A DNA stretch of 64,000 nt from Nocardia flavorosea NBRC 108225. Lineage in GTDB: Bacteria > Actinomycetota > Actinomycetes > Mycobacteriales > Mycobacteriaceae. Within the stretch, counting starts at the first letter, position 1; each line of letters starts with the position of its first letter. A model generated the notes under the pieces. The model was given only the letters and a program-made list of their open reading frames with translations, did not search any database and was not told where the DNA came from. Where the stretch lies: the NCBI RefSeq assembly GCF_001613385.1, contig NZ_BDCG01000029.1, forward strand, positions 1-64,000, written 5' to 3'. Positions 17,173 to 26,221 of this stretch are shown one piece after another. The translations under genes and the position numbers were made by a program.

Positions 17173-17325
17173 GTCGCGGTCGATCCTTGATCTGGCGTAT
17201 CCGGTCGGCCGCGCCGATGCCGCGGCGCGAACGTGTCCGCGATGATCACCTGGGCCGAGGGGCCGGCGGCGCGACCGTCCGACGGGTTGTGCAGTGCCAC
17301 CGAACCGTGGCCGGCGAGGAGTTTG

Positions 17326-18324
17326 TCAGGAAGTGGCCCCGAATACTTTGTTGCGCAGGAACACCCCGGTCAACCGCATCGCCTCACGGCCTTCGGGCAG
17401 TAACGCGTCGAGAACGGGGAAGGCGTGTACCTGACCACGCCAGATATGCGTTTCGACGATGCGTCCGGCGCCGGCGAGGAGCCGGGTGAAATCCCGGATA
17501 TCGGCTTCGAACATCTCCCGCCGTGCCGCGGTGAGGAAGGCCGGGGGGAACACTGCGGGATCGACCTCCAGCATCGAGCGCGCGCCGCGCGGGGCCACCG
17601 GGCCGCGCGCCCATTTCCGTTTCGCCCGCCGGTAGGCCGAAACGGGCATGAGGGCGTCGTGCCCGATGGTTTCGTGGTCGCGCCGATCGGCGTCGAGGTC
17701 CACGTGCGGGGAGTAGCCGATCAAGGCGGCGGGCGCGGGCAGTCCGTCGGCCGCGGCGAGTTCGCAGGTTTTGGCGGCGAGGAAACCGCCCGACGAATCA
17801 CCCGCGAGGACTACTTTGCCGGGATCCGGGCAGCGCTCGAGCAGGGCTCGATAGGCGGTGTAGGCGTCGTGTACCGCGGACCCCACCCCGCCATGGGGGA
17901 GCTGCCGGTAGAGCACGGAGTACACGGGGACGGCCAGAGCTTGTGCCATTCTGCTCGCCACCCGGCGGTGCGTACCGGCGCCGCAGAAGGTGAAGCCGCC
18001 GCCGTGCAGGTACAGCACGGTCGCGCCGGCCGAGCCGTCCTGTGCGGTGGTCGCGGGCCGGTACTCCTCGACGGGTACCGAGCCCAGTTCGGTGACCGAG
18101 CATGCGACGCCGGGCAGTCGCGGCAGCCGGCCGATCGCGGTGTCGAGCAACGCGAGCGCGCGGATACCGGGATCGTTCAGCGGCCAGACCCGATAGCCCT
18201 GCTTGGCGATCAGGCGGGCCAGGACATACGTCACCCGCGTGCCGAGACCGGCATCATCGTGGAGGTTCAGCACAGGCTCCGAAATCCGTGGTGGGGGAGC
18301 GGCGGGTGTGGTTTCACTGGTCAC
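17326..18324 (-). CDS. HSL-family alpha/beta hydrolase (esterase/lipase type)
   Basis: A 332-residue hydrolase of the hormone-sensitive-lipase family. LYLHGGGFTFCG near residue 105 is the HGGG oxyanion motif. VVLAGDSSGGFLA near 172 is the nucleophile elbow. Asp in the EADIRDF region near 290 and His in GQVHAFPVL near 308 complete the triad. Such enzymes hydrolyse short-chain or steryl esters. GTG 18324 starts 27 bases from an operator (18351-18374) shared with a divergent TetR gene. Confidence 0.88.
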   Translation of the reverse strand: MTSETTPAAPPPRISEPVLNLHDDAGLGTRVTYVLARLIAKQGYRVWPLNDPGIRALALLDTAIGRLPRLPGVACSVTELGSVPVEEYRPATTAQDGSAGATVLYLHGGGFTFCGAGTHRRVASRMAQALAVPVYSVLYRQLPHGGVGSAVHDAYTAYRALLERCPDPGKVVLAGDSSGGFLAAKTCELAAADGLPAPAALIGYSPHVDLDADRRDHETIGHDALMPVSAYRRAKRKWARGPVAPRGARSMLEVDPAVFPPAFLTAARREMFEADIRDFTRLLAGAGRIVETHIWRGQVHAFPVLDALLPEGREAMRLTGVFLRNKVFGATS

Positions 18325-18350
18325 GACGTGTCCCTGGGGTCGACGGCTTT

Positions 18351-18374
18351 ATCTGACATGTACACTTGTCAGAT
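18351..18374. promoter_or_regulatory. TetR operator, copy 1 (hydrolase/TetR divergent promoter)
   Basis: Perfect arms ATCTGACA-N8-TGTCAGAT. A second copy with one mismatch lies at 19128-19151 before the SDR gene. Two copies flanking the TetR gene strongly suggest that it is this regulator's binding site. Confidence 0.8.
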
Positions 18375-18423
18375 GATGTCGGCCAGTATGGCACGACCAC
18401 ACCGCGAACCGGAAGGAACGACG

Positions 18424-19065
18424 ATGGCCGCCGCACGAGACCCGGGTGCGGGCCGCCGCTATTCCGGTATGGACGCCGCCGAGCGCACCCGGGCCCGGCG
18501 GGCGGCGATCCTCGGGTCGGCACTGGAACTGTTCGGTACCACCGGTTTCGCGGCGACCTCGGTCAAGCAGATCTGCGTCGCCGCCGGTCTGACCGAACGA
18601 TATTTCTACGAATCCTTCCGCGACCGCCATGCCGTCCTGGCCGGTGTGTACGGCGAAATCGTCGCCGAGCTTCGGCTCTCCACACAGGTCGCGATCGACG
18701 CGGCGGACGGCGATATCGGCACCGCCGCGCACGACGGGCTGGCCGCGTTCGTCGGTTACCTCACCGCGGACCCGCGCCGCGCCCGGATCGTGCTCATCGA
18801 GGTCGTCGGCGTATCGCCCGAAATCGAGGAATTACGTCACGGGGTACTCCGCGCCTTCGCCGACCTGATCGCCTCCGTATGGTCGGCGGATCACGGCGTC
18901 GACTCGGCCGACGAACGGTCGCGGCTCACCGCGATCGCGCTCTCGGGTGCCGTCAACAATCTGCTCGTGGATTGGATGATGACGGGTACGCGGCAATCAC
19001 CCGAAGTACTTGTCGAGGTGTGTACCACGCTGTTTCTCGCTGCCCTGGAAGGCCTGAAGCGTTAG
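18424..19065 (+). CDS. TetR-family regulator of the hydrolase/SDR group
   Basis: A 213-residue regulator. The DNA-binding domain at about residues 20-65 reads RRAAILGSALELFGTTGFAA and ICVAAGLTERYFYESFRDRH. A helical ligand domain follows. ATG 18424 has GGAAGGA seven bases upstream; the open frame extends far upstream antisense to the hydrolase, but that part is not coding. The protein probably binds ATCTGACA-N8-TGTCAGAT at 18351 and 19128 and so controls itself, the hydrolase and the SDR. Confidence 0.9.
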   Translation: MAAARDPGAGRRYSGMDAAERTRARRAAILGSALELFGTTGFAATSVKQICVAAGLTERYFYESFRDRHAVLAGVYGEIVAELRLSTQVAIDAADGDIGTAAHDGLAAFVGYLTADPRRARIVLIEVVGVSPEIEELRHGVLRAFADLIASVWSADHGVDSADERSRLTAIALSGAVNNLLVDWMMTGTRQSPEVLVEVCTTLFLAALEGLKR

Positions 19066-19127
19066 CTCGGATCTCCGGCTCGGCGCGCGATTTTCCTTGC
19101 CTGCAACCACGCCGTACCGCACACTTC

Positions 19128-19151
19128 ATCTGACACGAATACATGTCAAAT
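19128..19151. promoter_or_regulatory. TetR operator, copy 2 (before the SDR gene)
   Basis: ATCTGACA-N8-TGTCAAAT, same spacing as the dyad at 18351 and one arm base different. It lies 19 bases before the SDR start and close to the AAAGGAG ribosome site, so bound repressor would block transcription of the SDR operon. Confidence 0.75.
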
Positions 19152-19170
19152 AACCGGAAAGGAGCTATCC

Positions 19171-20028
19171 GTGCGCTCGACGAATGAGCTGAGGGGCCGA
19201 GTGATCGCGGTGACCGGCGCCGCCCGCGGGATCGGCCTGGCCATCGCCGCCGAGCTCGCCGCGGCGGGCGCGCGCGTAGCGATCGGTGACCTGGACGGAC
19301 AGCACGCCGCGACCGCTGCCGGCCGATTGCCCGGTGAAGCCGCGGGATTCGCAGTGGATGTCGGGGACCAAGCATCCTTCACCCGATTCCTCGACGCGGT
19401 CGAACAGCGCTGGCAGCGGATCGACGTGCTGGTCAACAACGCAGGCGTGATGTGGGCCGGCCGGTTCGACGAGGAACCCGAACGGGCAACCCAGCGACAG
19501 CTCGAGGTCAACCTGCACGGTGTGATCCGCGGCGTCCGCCTGGCCGCGCCCCGGATGCGCGCCCGCGGCCGCGGGCATATCGTCACCGTCGCCTCCGCGG
19601 CTTCCAAACTCGCCCCCGCCGGTGAGGCGACCTACGCGGCGACCAAACACGGTGTGTACGGCTACCTGAGTGCGGTCCGCACCGAGCTCCGCGGCAGCGG
19701 CGTCGAACTGTCGGTGGTGATGCCGACCGTGGTCGATACCGAGCTTGCGGCCGGCACCTCGTCGGGGCCGGTCGCGATGCTCACTCCCCATGATGTCGCC
19801 CGGGCGGTGGCCGGTGTCATCGCCCGCCCCCGGTTCGAGGTGACCATCCCACGCTATGTGGGCCCGCTGGTCCGCGCCGTGGGGATTCTGCCCGACGCGC
19901 TGCGGACGGTGGTCTTCCGGCGAATGGTCCCGGATCAAGTCGCGGCATTGGGCTCGGACCGTTCCTCGCGGGCGGAATACGAACGCGGCGCACTCACCCC
20001 CACCGACACCCCAGGAGATGAACAATGA
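19171..20028 (+). CDS. Short-chain dehydrogenase/reductase (classical SDR)
   Basis: A 285-residue SDR. TGAARGIG near residue 15 is the cofactor motif; GDLDGQ just beyond suggests NAD(H) preference. NNAGVMWAGRF near 90, catalytic Ser in VASAASK near 145 and the YAATK pair near 158 are all present. The C-terminal 60 residues (IPRYVGPLVRAVGILPDALR) resemble SDRs acting on lipophilic substrates. GTG 19171 follows AAAGGAG. It overlaps the next, broken gene by ATGA and is controlled by the TetR dyad at 19128. Confidence 0.9.
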   Translation: MRSTNELRGRVIAVTGAARGIGLAIAAELAAAGARVAIGDLDGQHAATAAGRLPGEAAGFAVDVGDQASFTRFLDAVEQRWQRIDVLVNNAGVMWAGRFDEEPERATQRQLEVNLHGVIRGVRLAAPRMRARGRGHIVTVASAASKLAPAGEATYAATKHGVYGYLSAVRTELRGSGVELSVVMPTVVDTELAAGTSSGPVAMLTPHDVARAVAGVIARPRFEVTIPRYVGPLVRAVGILPDALRTVVFRRMVPDQVAALGSDRSSRAEYERGALTPTDTPGDEQ

Positions 20029-20485
20029 CCACCGGAACCGAGAACCGCGGGACCGATCGGATGCGCCAGATTCCCGAATTCGACGGCGTGCACGATATCT
20101 GGCCCCGCGGCGAACGCCTCGCCGCAATCCGCGAGGCCGCCACCCGCTACCGCGCCAGCTTCCTCACCCAAGGACAGGTGCGGGCCGTGCAGAGTTTCGA
20201 TATCGCCGCGGCGCCGTACCCCGCACGATTCGCCTTCCAAGGCTATTCGCTCAATCTGAACCGATGATCTCGATCGTCAACCGGATGTTCGTGATCCAGT
20301 TCGAAGGCTTCGACGGCACCCTGAAAACCCTGGCCTCACCCTCGCCTCGCGACCCACGCTGGCTGCAGATCATCCCGTCCTCGGAATGCGCGCCGTGGAA
20401 ACGCCAATGGCCCGTCGTGCCCACCTACAGTCACGGTGGGCTCGACTACGGCACCATCGTCGCCCCGGACCGGACGCCCGCGTAA
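20025..20485 (+). pseudogene. Remnant of an MBL-fold-type hydrolase gene (frameshifted, probably internally deleted)
   Basis: The first frame (80 codons from ATG 20025) reads MRQIPEFDGVHDIWPRGERL and on to SLNLNR, then stops at 20267. A second frame beginning in the same ATGA (20264) continues smoothly, MISIVNRMFVIQFEGFDG and on, to TAA 20485. If one C had been lost near 20262 the two join as LNPMISIVNRM. The total, 461 bases, is one short of a multiple of three. From memory, the N-terminal part resembles actinobacterial metallo-beta-lactamase-fold hydrolases of about 400 residues, whose HxHxDH centre is absent here, so an internal deletion is also likely. Translational overlap with the SDR upstream is kept. 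Two independent small proteins remain possible. Confidence 0.55.
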
Positions 20486-20494
20486 TGCGAGACG

Positions 20495-20896
20495 TCAGTT
20501 CGCGCCGAGGGAGTCGATAGCGGCACGGAGTTTCGTCGCCGCCTCGGCGGCGACGGGATTCAGCGCGGGTTCGGCGGTGACCTCGACCATGATGTCGGGA
20601 TTCATCGCCTCGACGATGACGGTATCGGCGGCGGTGGGGTCGCGGCGGACCACCACGTTGCACGGCAACAGCAGACCGATCCGCCGGTCCACGCCGACGG
20701 CTCGATGCGCCAGCGGCGGGTTGCAGGCGCCGAGGATCAGGTACTCCTCCATCTCCTCGCCGAGTTTGGCCTTCAGGGTGGCCTGCATATCGATCTCGGT
20801 CAGCACCCCGAAGCCCTGTTCGGACAGTGCGGTGCGGGTCCTTTCGACGGCCTCGTCGAAGCCGGTGTGCAGGGTCGTCGACAGTGCGATGTTCAC
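20495..20896 (-). CDS. DUF302 domain protein
   Basis: A 133-residue DUF302 protein. The sequence runs VNIALSTTLHTGFDEAVERT, with IDMQATLKAKLG near residue 40 and the family's EYLILGACNPPLAHRAV near 55. The GACNP Cys is characteristic. GTG 20896 has AAAGGA six bases upstream. It is the second gene behind the CstR-like regulator and shares its promoter. DUF302 genes are often found with sulfur or redox functions, which fits, but the activity is unknown. Confidence 0.9.
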   Translation of the reverse strand: MNIALSTTLHTGFDEAVERTRTALSEQGFGVLTEIDMQATLKAKLGEEMEEYLILGACNPPLAHRAVGVDRRIGLLLPCNVVVRRDPTAADTVIVEAMNPDIMVEVTAEPALNPVAAEAATKLRAAIDSLGAN

Positions 20897-20949
20897 GGTA
20901 TGTCCTTTCTGTTCGTTTTCCGGGCGAGGGGTGGGCGGCGGCGCACCGT

Positions 20950-21240
<291 letters not shown>

Positions 21241-21252
21241 TCACCACTCACA

Positions 21253-21268
21253 ATACCCCTGGGGGTAT
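21253..21268. promoter_or_regulatory. CsoR/CstR operator before the regulator-DUF302 operon
   Basis: ATACCCCTGGGGGTAT, a GC-tract palindrome framed by AT ends as expected for CsoR/CstR-type regulators. The same 16 bases occur at 23468-23483 before the MMPL gene. Confidence 0.85.
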
Positions 21269-21292
21269 CTATCGGGTAGGTGCTGTGACGCA

Positions 21293-23452
21293 TCACCGGT
21301 GTGCGAAGCTGATCGCCGGTAATGCCCTGCGCAGCCACGCCGGAGACCACCAGGCCGCGTGCCCGGTCAACCGGAGCAGCGCCGGCAGTAGCACCAGGCG
21401 CACCAGCACCGCGTCGAGCAGCACCGCGACACCGAGAATGATGCCCATTTCCTTGGGGGGCAGCCGTTCGGCGAGCGCGAAAGTGAAGAATACGGCCACC
21501 ATCACCGCCGCCGCGGCGAAGATCACCCGCCCTGAATTCGCCAGCCCGTCGATCTGCGCCGTCGCCGGATCGCCGGATCGCTCGTACTGTTCCTTGGCGG
21601 TGGCCAGCAGGAACACGGTGTAATCCATCGCGATGGCGAAGATCATGGCGAAGAAGAACACCGGCCCCCAGCCGTCGAGGAATCCCTGCGGGGTGAAACC
21701 GAGCAGACCGGCACCGTGGCCGTCCTGGAAGATCAGTTTCGCCACCCCGAACGTCGCGGCGGTCGACAACAGGCTGACCAGGGTGCCGAGGGCGGCGATC
21801 AGCGGTGCCCGCAGCGCTACCAGCAGCAGCGCGAAGCCGAGCACCAGGATCACCCCGACAACAACCGGGAAGTAATCGTTCAGCGCCTGCTGCAGGTCGA
21901 GATTCTCCGCGGGCGCGCCACCGACCAGGGCTACGTCCGGTAATGCCCCGCGCAGACCGGACAGGATATCGCCCATACGCGGATCGGACGGGTCGACCTC
22001 GGGTACGGCCTGCATCAGCACCGAGTCACTACCGTCTCCGGCGGTCTGTGGCGGAGTGACCATGGCGACTCCCGCCACGCTCTGCGCGACCCGGGCGACC
22101 TGCTCGGCGTCCGCGGCCGGGGCGACGATCTGCAGCATGCCCGGCGCCCCGTCACCCATTCGAGCCTGGACGAGTTCATAGCCTTGCCGGACAGGTGCGT
22201 CGGACGGGACGACCCCGATCGAGGGCATGGCGACCTTCAGCCCGAGCACCGGTACCGCCAGCGCGACGAGCACCGCGGCCGCACCGACCGCGAACGGCCA
22301 CGGATGAGCGTGCAGGATCCGGCCCCAGGCGGCGAACCGCGGTGAACGGTGCTGTTGACGTTTGGCATAGGGCAGGGAGCCGGCGTCGACCCGGCCGCCC
22401 AAGGCGCCAAGGGCCGCCGGGAGCAGCGTCATCGTGGCCGCCAGTACGAAGACCACGGCGAACATGATGCCGACCGCCATGGTCCGCACCGCCGGTGCCG
22501 GCACGATCAGCACCGCCGACAGGCTGACCAGGACGGTGAGCCCGGACAACAGTACCGCTTTGCCCGCGGTGTCCATGGTCTCGGCGACCGCGGCCCGCGC
22601 ATCCGTGGCCCCACGGAGTGCGTCACGGAAACGCGCGACCAGGAACAGGGCGTAGTCGATCCCCAGGGCCAGCGCAAACATCATCGCGAAATTCATCGCC
22701 CACACCGAGATGGGCGTGACCTCGTTCAGTAGTACCAGGCCACCGGCCGAAGCCACCAGGCCGACCATGGTCAGCAGCAGCGGCAGCCCCGCGGCGACCA
22801 ATGACCCGAAGGCCAGCACCATGATCGCCAAAGTGACCGGCCACGAGAACATTTCGGCCTTGATCATCGCCGAGTGATTGGCCTCGTTGAAATCGCTCCA
22901 CAATGCCGAAGCGCCCGTGGGGTACACCTGCACGCCGTCGTCCGACAGGGCGGTCAGCGCGTCCTTGTGTTCGTCGACGGCCCGGACCATCTCATCGGTG
23001 GAAGCGTTCGCGCCCGCGATGAGGATGCCGGTATGCCCGTCCGGGCTGATCGATCGGCCCGGCTGCGGCGGCACCACCGCTCCGAATCGGTCGTCACCAG
23101 CGAAGACCGCGGTGATCTCGCCGAGTACCGCCTGGACCGGCGGGCTTTCCACCGGCCGGTCCTCGGAATGGACCACGACCTGCACCGCAGCCGAGGAGTT
23201 TCCGCCGAAATGCTGCTGGGCCAGCTCGCGCACCTGCACCGACTCCGAGCCGTCGGCCTGCCAGCCGGCTCCGGCCAATGCGGTGAACACGCTCGGAGCG
23301 GCGGCGCCCAGCACGACCGATACGAGCAGCCACACGCCGAACACGATGCGCACATGTCCCGCCATCAGTGCTCCGAACCTGCCGAGCACGCCACCGTGTA
23401 TGCCCGTGTGCGTGGCGTCCCGTCCCGGTGGACGGACGGCTGAACTGACCAT
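21293..23452 (-). CDS. MMPL-family RND transporter
   Basis: A 719-residue membrane transporter of the MMPL/RND type with about 11-12 helices in two repeats. Each repeat has a helix pair after a periplasmic porter domain. FALALGIDYALFLVARFRDAL near residue 285 and FAIAMDYTVFLLATAKEQYE near 625 are the paired family signatures, whose Asp-Tyr residues take part in proton coupling. In mycolate bacteria such proteins export lipids or siderophores. The C-terminus is short, without the long tail of MmpL3. ATG 23452 follows GGAGGAG. Two GC-tract operators upstream place it under the CstR-like regulator. Confidence 0.92.
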   Translation of the reverse strand: MVSSAVRPPGRDATHTGIHGGVLGRFGALMAGHVRIVFGVWLLVSVVLGAAAPSVFTALAGAGWQADGSESVQVRELAQQHFGGNSSAAVQVVVHSEDRPVESPPVQAVLGEITAVFAGDDRFGAVVPPQPGRSISPDGHTGILIAGANASTDEMVRAVDEHKDALTALSDDGVQVYPTGASALWSDFNEANHSAMIKAEMFSWPVTLAIMVLAFGSLVAAGLPLLLTMVGLVASAGGLVLLNEVTPISVWAMNFAMMFALALGIDYALFLVARFRDALRGATDARAAVAETMDTAGKAVLLSGLTVLVSLSAVLIVPAPAVRTMAVGIMFAVVFVLAATMTLLPAALGALGGRVDAGSLPYAKRQQHRSPRFAAWGRILHAHPWPFAVGAAAVLVALAVPVLGLKVAMPSIGVVPSDAPVRQGYELVQARMGDGAPGMLQIVAPAADAEQVARVAQSVAGVAMVTPPQTAGDGSDSVLMQAVPEVDPSDPRMGDILSGLRGALPDVALVGGAPAENLDLQQALNDYFPVVVGVILVLGFALLLVALRAPLIAALGTLVSLLSTAATFGVAKLIFQDGHGAGLLGFTPQGFLDGWGPVFFFAMIFAIAMDYTVFLLATAKEQYERSGDPATAQIDGLANSGRVIFAAAAVMVAVFFTFALAERLPPKEMGIILGVAVLLDAVLVRLVLLPALLRLTGHAAWWSPAWLRRALPAISFAHR

Positions 23453-23467
23453 CTTCTCCTCCTCGAT

Positions 23468-23518
23468 ATACCCCTGGGGGTATTTATGTTCGATATCGAA
23501 CGATACCCCCGGGGGTAT
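23468..23518. promoter_or_regulatory. Two CsoR/CstR operators before the MMPL gene
   Basis: ATACCCCTGGGGGTAT at 23468-23483 is identical to the site before the regulator gene. ATACCCCCGGGGGTAT at 23503-23518 differs by one base. They are 35 bases apart centre to centre. A separate dyad, TTCGATATCGAA, lies between them at 23490-23501. The inner site is only 15 bases from the MMPL start codon, so occupancy should block transcription. Confidence 0.85.
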
Positions 23519-23723
23519 TGTCGGAAAAGGTGTCGCCGAGCACACCGGCCGATACCGGCGGGCCAGACCGCGTCGGCGGGAGTATCAGGCGGAGATCGGA
23601 GTGCTGTCGGCCTTCCTGGCGATACTCGTCGTAACGCCGGACGTATTCGAAGGAGACGCCTTTGTCCGGCGCTGCGACCGATTGAGGACGGAAACTGACT
23701 TGAATTCGAGGCACACTCGGATC

Positions 23724-24236
23724 ATGAGCGAAACCGAAGCGACCGCGGGTCAGCCTGATCAGGCCGATATCACCGACTACAACGATCCGAACGCGCCGTG
23801 GAACCAGTCCTGGGACCAGGAGGGCAGCATCGCCAACTGGAACGATGACGTGATCAAGGAGTTCCGGGAGAACTCGGGCAAAGTGGGTGGCGCTTACGCG
23901 GGCGGTGACCTCATCCTGCTCACCACCACGGGAGCCAAGAGCGGCAAGCGGCACACGACTCCGCTGGGGCCGTTGTACCGGGGCGACACCATGTACGTGA
24001 GCTCGTTCATCGAAGACAAGTACCCGGCCTGGTGGTACAACATCAAGGCGAACCCCCAGGTCACCATCGAACTCCGGGCCAAGACCTACCAGGCGACCGG
24101 CAAGGTGCTCGAAGGCGTGGACTACGACGAGTTCGCGGCCTGGGTACTGGCCGACAACCCCCTGCTGGCGGACTTCCAGTCCAAGATCGACCGCCCCATG
24201 CCGCTGGTCGTGCTCACCCTCGAGGGCGAGGTCTGA
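23724..24236 (+). CDS. DDN-like nitroreductase/F420-binding family protein
   Basis: A 170-residue protein of the deazaflavin-dependent nitroreductase (DDN) family. GGDLILLTTTGAKSGKRHTT near residues 60-78 is the family phosphate-binding motif for F420. YPAWWYNIKANPQVTIELR near 102 is its second landmark. The N-terminus contains a Trp/Asn-rich run, WNQSWDQEGSIANWNDD. These enzymes use reduced F420 to reduce quinones or nitro compounds. ATG 23724 is the plausible start. It lies alone on the far side of the MMPL operators; whether they also control it is unknown. Confidence 0.88.
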   Translation: MSETEATAGQPDQADITDYNDPNAPWNQSWDQEGSIANWNDDVIKEFRENSGKVGGAYAGGDLILLTTTGAKSGKRHTTPLGPLYRGDTMYVSSFIEDKYPAWWYNIKANPQVTIELRAKTYQATGKVLEGVDYDEFAAWVLADNPLLADFQSKIDRPMPLVVLTLEGEV

Positions 24237-24517
24237 ACCCTCCCAAGAGCCTCCCGGCCCGAATTCGGGTGCGTCTCTGCCCCACAGTGCGGATCCCCAT
24301 CCTGCGCCGACACGGCGAGCCCATCCCGAACACGGCCGAGCTCGGGTGATCGCCCGAAACCAGGCCAGGCAGACTGAAACAGGCACACATCGATGACACA
24401 ACCCGCGCCGAGGCCACCGATATGTGGCTCGACCGGATGCCGCCGTCGGTCTCTTCGGCCGACAGTGGAGCAGCACTCGACATGTACCGCACGATGGAAG
24501 ACTGGCGCGGAATAACG

Positions 24518-24676
24518 ATGACCACAGAGACCGTGCCCCGCTTCATATCCGAAGACCCGAACCGTCTGGAACACTGGGTCGACTGGTACGACACGCGCCT
24601 CTCCCGTAACCCCGAGCCGTGGCCCGATATCCCGAAAGACGAACTCCGCACGATACTCCGCGGATGGGCCGAATAG
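24518..24676 (+). CDS. Small hypothetical protein (52 residues)
   Basis: A short acidic protein, MTTETVPRFISEDPNRLEHW and onward, with WYDTRLSRNPEPWPDIP near the middle. It is soluble and Trp/Pro-rich, without a known motif. ATG 24518 has GGAA nine bases upstream; ATG 24482 would add 12 residues. Codon bias is moderately good. I recognise no family. Confidence 0.45.
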   Translation: MTTETVPRFISEDPNRLEHWVDWYDTRLSRNPEPWPDIPKDELRTILRGWAE

Positions 24677-24768
24677 GCGTGCACGAGCCGGGCCCGGCAC
24701 CCACGAGGGCCTGAGGGGACCGGAAAGTCGTGTCCCGGCCCTGCCGCCCCGATGGCTAGGCTCCGCTC

Positions 24769-25104
24769 ATGACCGTGCTGCGTTCCATCCTGTTGTTCGC
24801 CCTGGCTGCCGTCGCGGAAATCGGCGGGGCGTGGCTGGTTTGGCAGGGTGTGCGCGAACACCGCGGCTGGGCCTGGATCGGGGCCGGTGTCATCGCACTC
24901 GGCCTCTACGGTTTCGTTGCCACCCTCCAGCCCGACGCCCACTTCGGCCGCATCCTCGCCGCCTACGGTGGTGTGTTCGTTGCCGGATCACTGCTGTGGG
25001 GTATGGCGCTCGACGGTTTCCGCCCCGACCGGTGGGACGTCGCCGGCGCCACGATCTGCCTCATCGGAGTCGCCGTCATCATGTACGCACCCCGGCCCGC
25101 CTGA
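24769..25104 (+). CDS. UPF0060 (YnfA-like) membrane protein
   Basis: A 111-residue protein of four helices that matches the YnfA/UPF0060 family throughout. [21 protein letters not shown] near residue 11 holds the conserved [26 protein letters not shown] near 46 is the central signature, and [23 protein letters not shown] closes it. The family belongs to the small multidrug-resistance fold. Its transport role is poorly known. ATG 24769. It converges with the DUF402 gene. Confidence 0.95.
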   Translation: MTVLRSILLFALAAVAEIGGAWLVWQGVREHRGWAWIGAGVIALGLYGFVATLQPDAHFGRILAAYGGVFVAGSLLWGMALDGFRPDRWDVAGATICLIGVAVIMYAPRPA

Positions 25105-25110
25105 GCGACG

Positions 25111-25650
25111 TCATTCGCGGTGTGCGGGTTTCCAGTTCCGCCAACGCGGAATCCACCAGCAGTTCCCGTTGTCCAGGGCAGACGCGACGCGTTCGGCTTC
25201 CCGCCACACCGCATCGGCCTGGCCGGGTGTGAGGCGACCACAGGCAACCTGTTCCGCGACATCCTCGCGGTCCTTCCACTGCCACGTACCGTCCCGGGCG
25301 ACGATATCGAGCCCGTGATCGTCGGTATCGAAGTAGCCGTCGCCCCGGCGGTAAGGCATTTCGAAATTGATGTACCAGTGATCGAACCGGCCACGGCGGA
25401 AGAACGCCCACACCGAATAGGCGTCGCCGGGGCGATACAGCTGCAGCACACTGCTGCCGGTCCACCGGTCGTTTCCCGACCACGGATGCGGACCGAACGG
25501 ATGTGGCACAAACGTGAAGGGAGTGCCGTCGTCGATCCAGACAGCAAGCACCTCGTCGTCCGCGACGACTTGCACCGGCATCGTCATCCACACCTGGCCG
25601 TGCAGCACTTCGCGCCGCTGCACCGTGGATCCGGCCACGAATCTGCACAT
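25111..25650 (-). CDS. DUF402 domain protein
   Basis: A 179-residue DUF402 protein. FDHWYINFEMPYRRGDGYFDTDDHGLDIV (positions about 92-120) is the family signature with conserved Tyr, Asn and acidic residues. FAU-1/SA0684-like members of this fold hydrolyse nucleotides or act on RNA. ATG 25650 is chosen; TTG 25659 is possible. AAGGTTAGC upstream (25657-25665) resembles one half of an iron box, but the second half is missing. Confidence 0.85.
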   Translation of the reverse strand: MCRFVAGSTVQRREVLHGQVWMTMPVQVVADDEVLAVWIDDGTPFTFVPHPFGPHPWSGNDRWTGSSVLQLYRPGDAYSVWAFFRRGRFDHWYINFEMPYRRGDGYFDTDDHGLDIVARDGTWQWKDREDVAEQVACGRLTPGQADAVWREAERVASALDNGNCWWIPRWRNWKPAHRE

Positions 25651-25698
25651 GGTTGCCAAGGTTAGCTTTCGGTTCGCGCCCCTGAGGCGGCGAAAGGA

Positions 25699-26046
25699 TC
25701 AGCCCTCCGGTGTTCCGGCGCGCAATTTCCCGGCGCGTTCGCGTGGATCGTAATCGCGGCCGACCCCCTCGATCAGCAGGAGGTCGCCGTCGATGTGATC
25801 GGCGCGCAGGGCCAGTATCTCCTGGTATGCGGGCGAGTGGTACCAGTCGCGGGCTTGATTCATATCCGGGAACTCGATCAGTACCATGCTTCCCGGCCAG
25901 TCACCTTCCAGGATTTCGGCCGGAGGGCCGTGGATGACGAATCGGCCACCGAAAGGGTCCAGCGTGGCCTGGATGCGCTCCAGATATTCGATTATGTCGG
26001 GGTGCGGTCTGCGGTTACGTAGATGGGCAAAGCCGTAGGCGGACAT
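25699..26046 (-). CDS. DUF1330 domain protein
   Basis: A 115-residue ferredoxin-like-fold protein of the DUF1330 family. YLERIQATLDPFGGRFVIHG near residue 21, LEGDWPGSMVLIEFPDMNQA near 46 and RDWYHSPAYQEI near 66 are the classical family blocks. Function unknown; the family resembles small monooxygenase-like dimers. Start ATG 26046. No obvious operon. Confidence 0.92.
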   Translation of the reverse strand: MSAYGFAHLRNRRPHPDIIEYLERIQATLDPFGGRFVIHGPPAEILEGDWPGSMVLIEFPDMNQARDWYHSPAYQEILALRADHIDGDLLLIEGVGRDYDPRERAGKLRAGTPEG

Positions 26047-26221
26047 GGTGTGACGGTAGGTCGGGCTGTGCCGGGCGGCAATTACCGCCGAGGTAAAGAC
26101 GCGATCGGTCGGTCAGTGCGTTTCGGTGGCGCCGAGTGCGGCGGATATGACGCAACGCAGTGGAGGGACTGCCTGGATCGCATCCAGCAACGGTGAGCCC
26201 GTGACAGTGCAAGCCGGGCCC

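Noticed and set aside
17425-18423. Upstream extension of the TetR frame that ends at 19065
   Set aside because: The frame stays open antisense to the HSL hydrolase, but the hydrolase has the family motifs. GGAAGGA before ATG 18424 fixes the TetR start.
21253-23518. GC-tract palindromes as possible terminators
   Set aside because: The same 16 bases precede two start codons at promoter distance and have AT-bounded ends, which fits CsoR/CstR operators better.
25657-25665. AAGGTTAGC before the DUF402 gene as an iron box
   Set aside because: Only one half-site is present; the mirrored half needed for DtxR binding is not seen.
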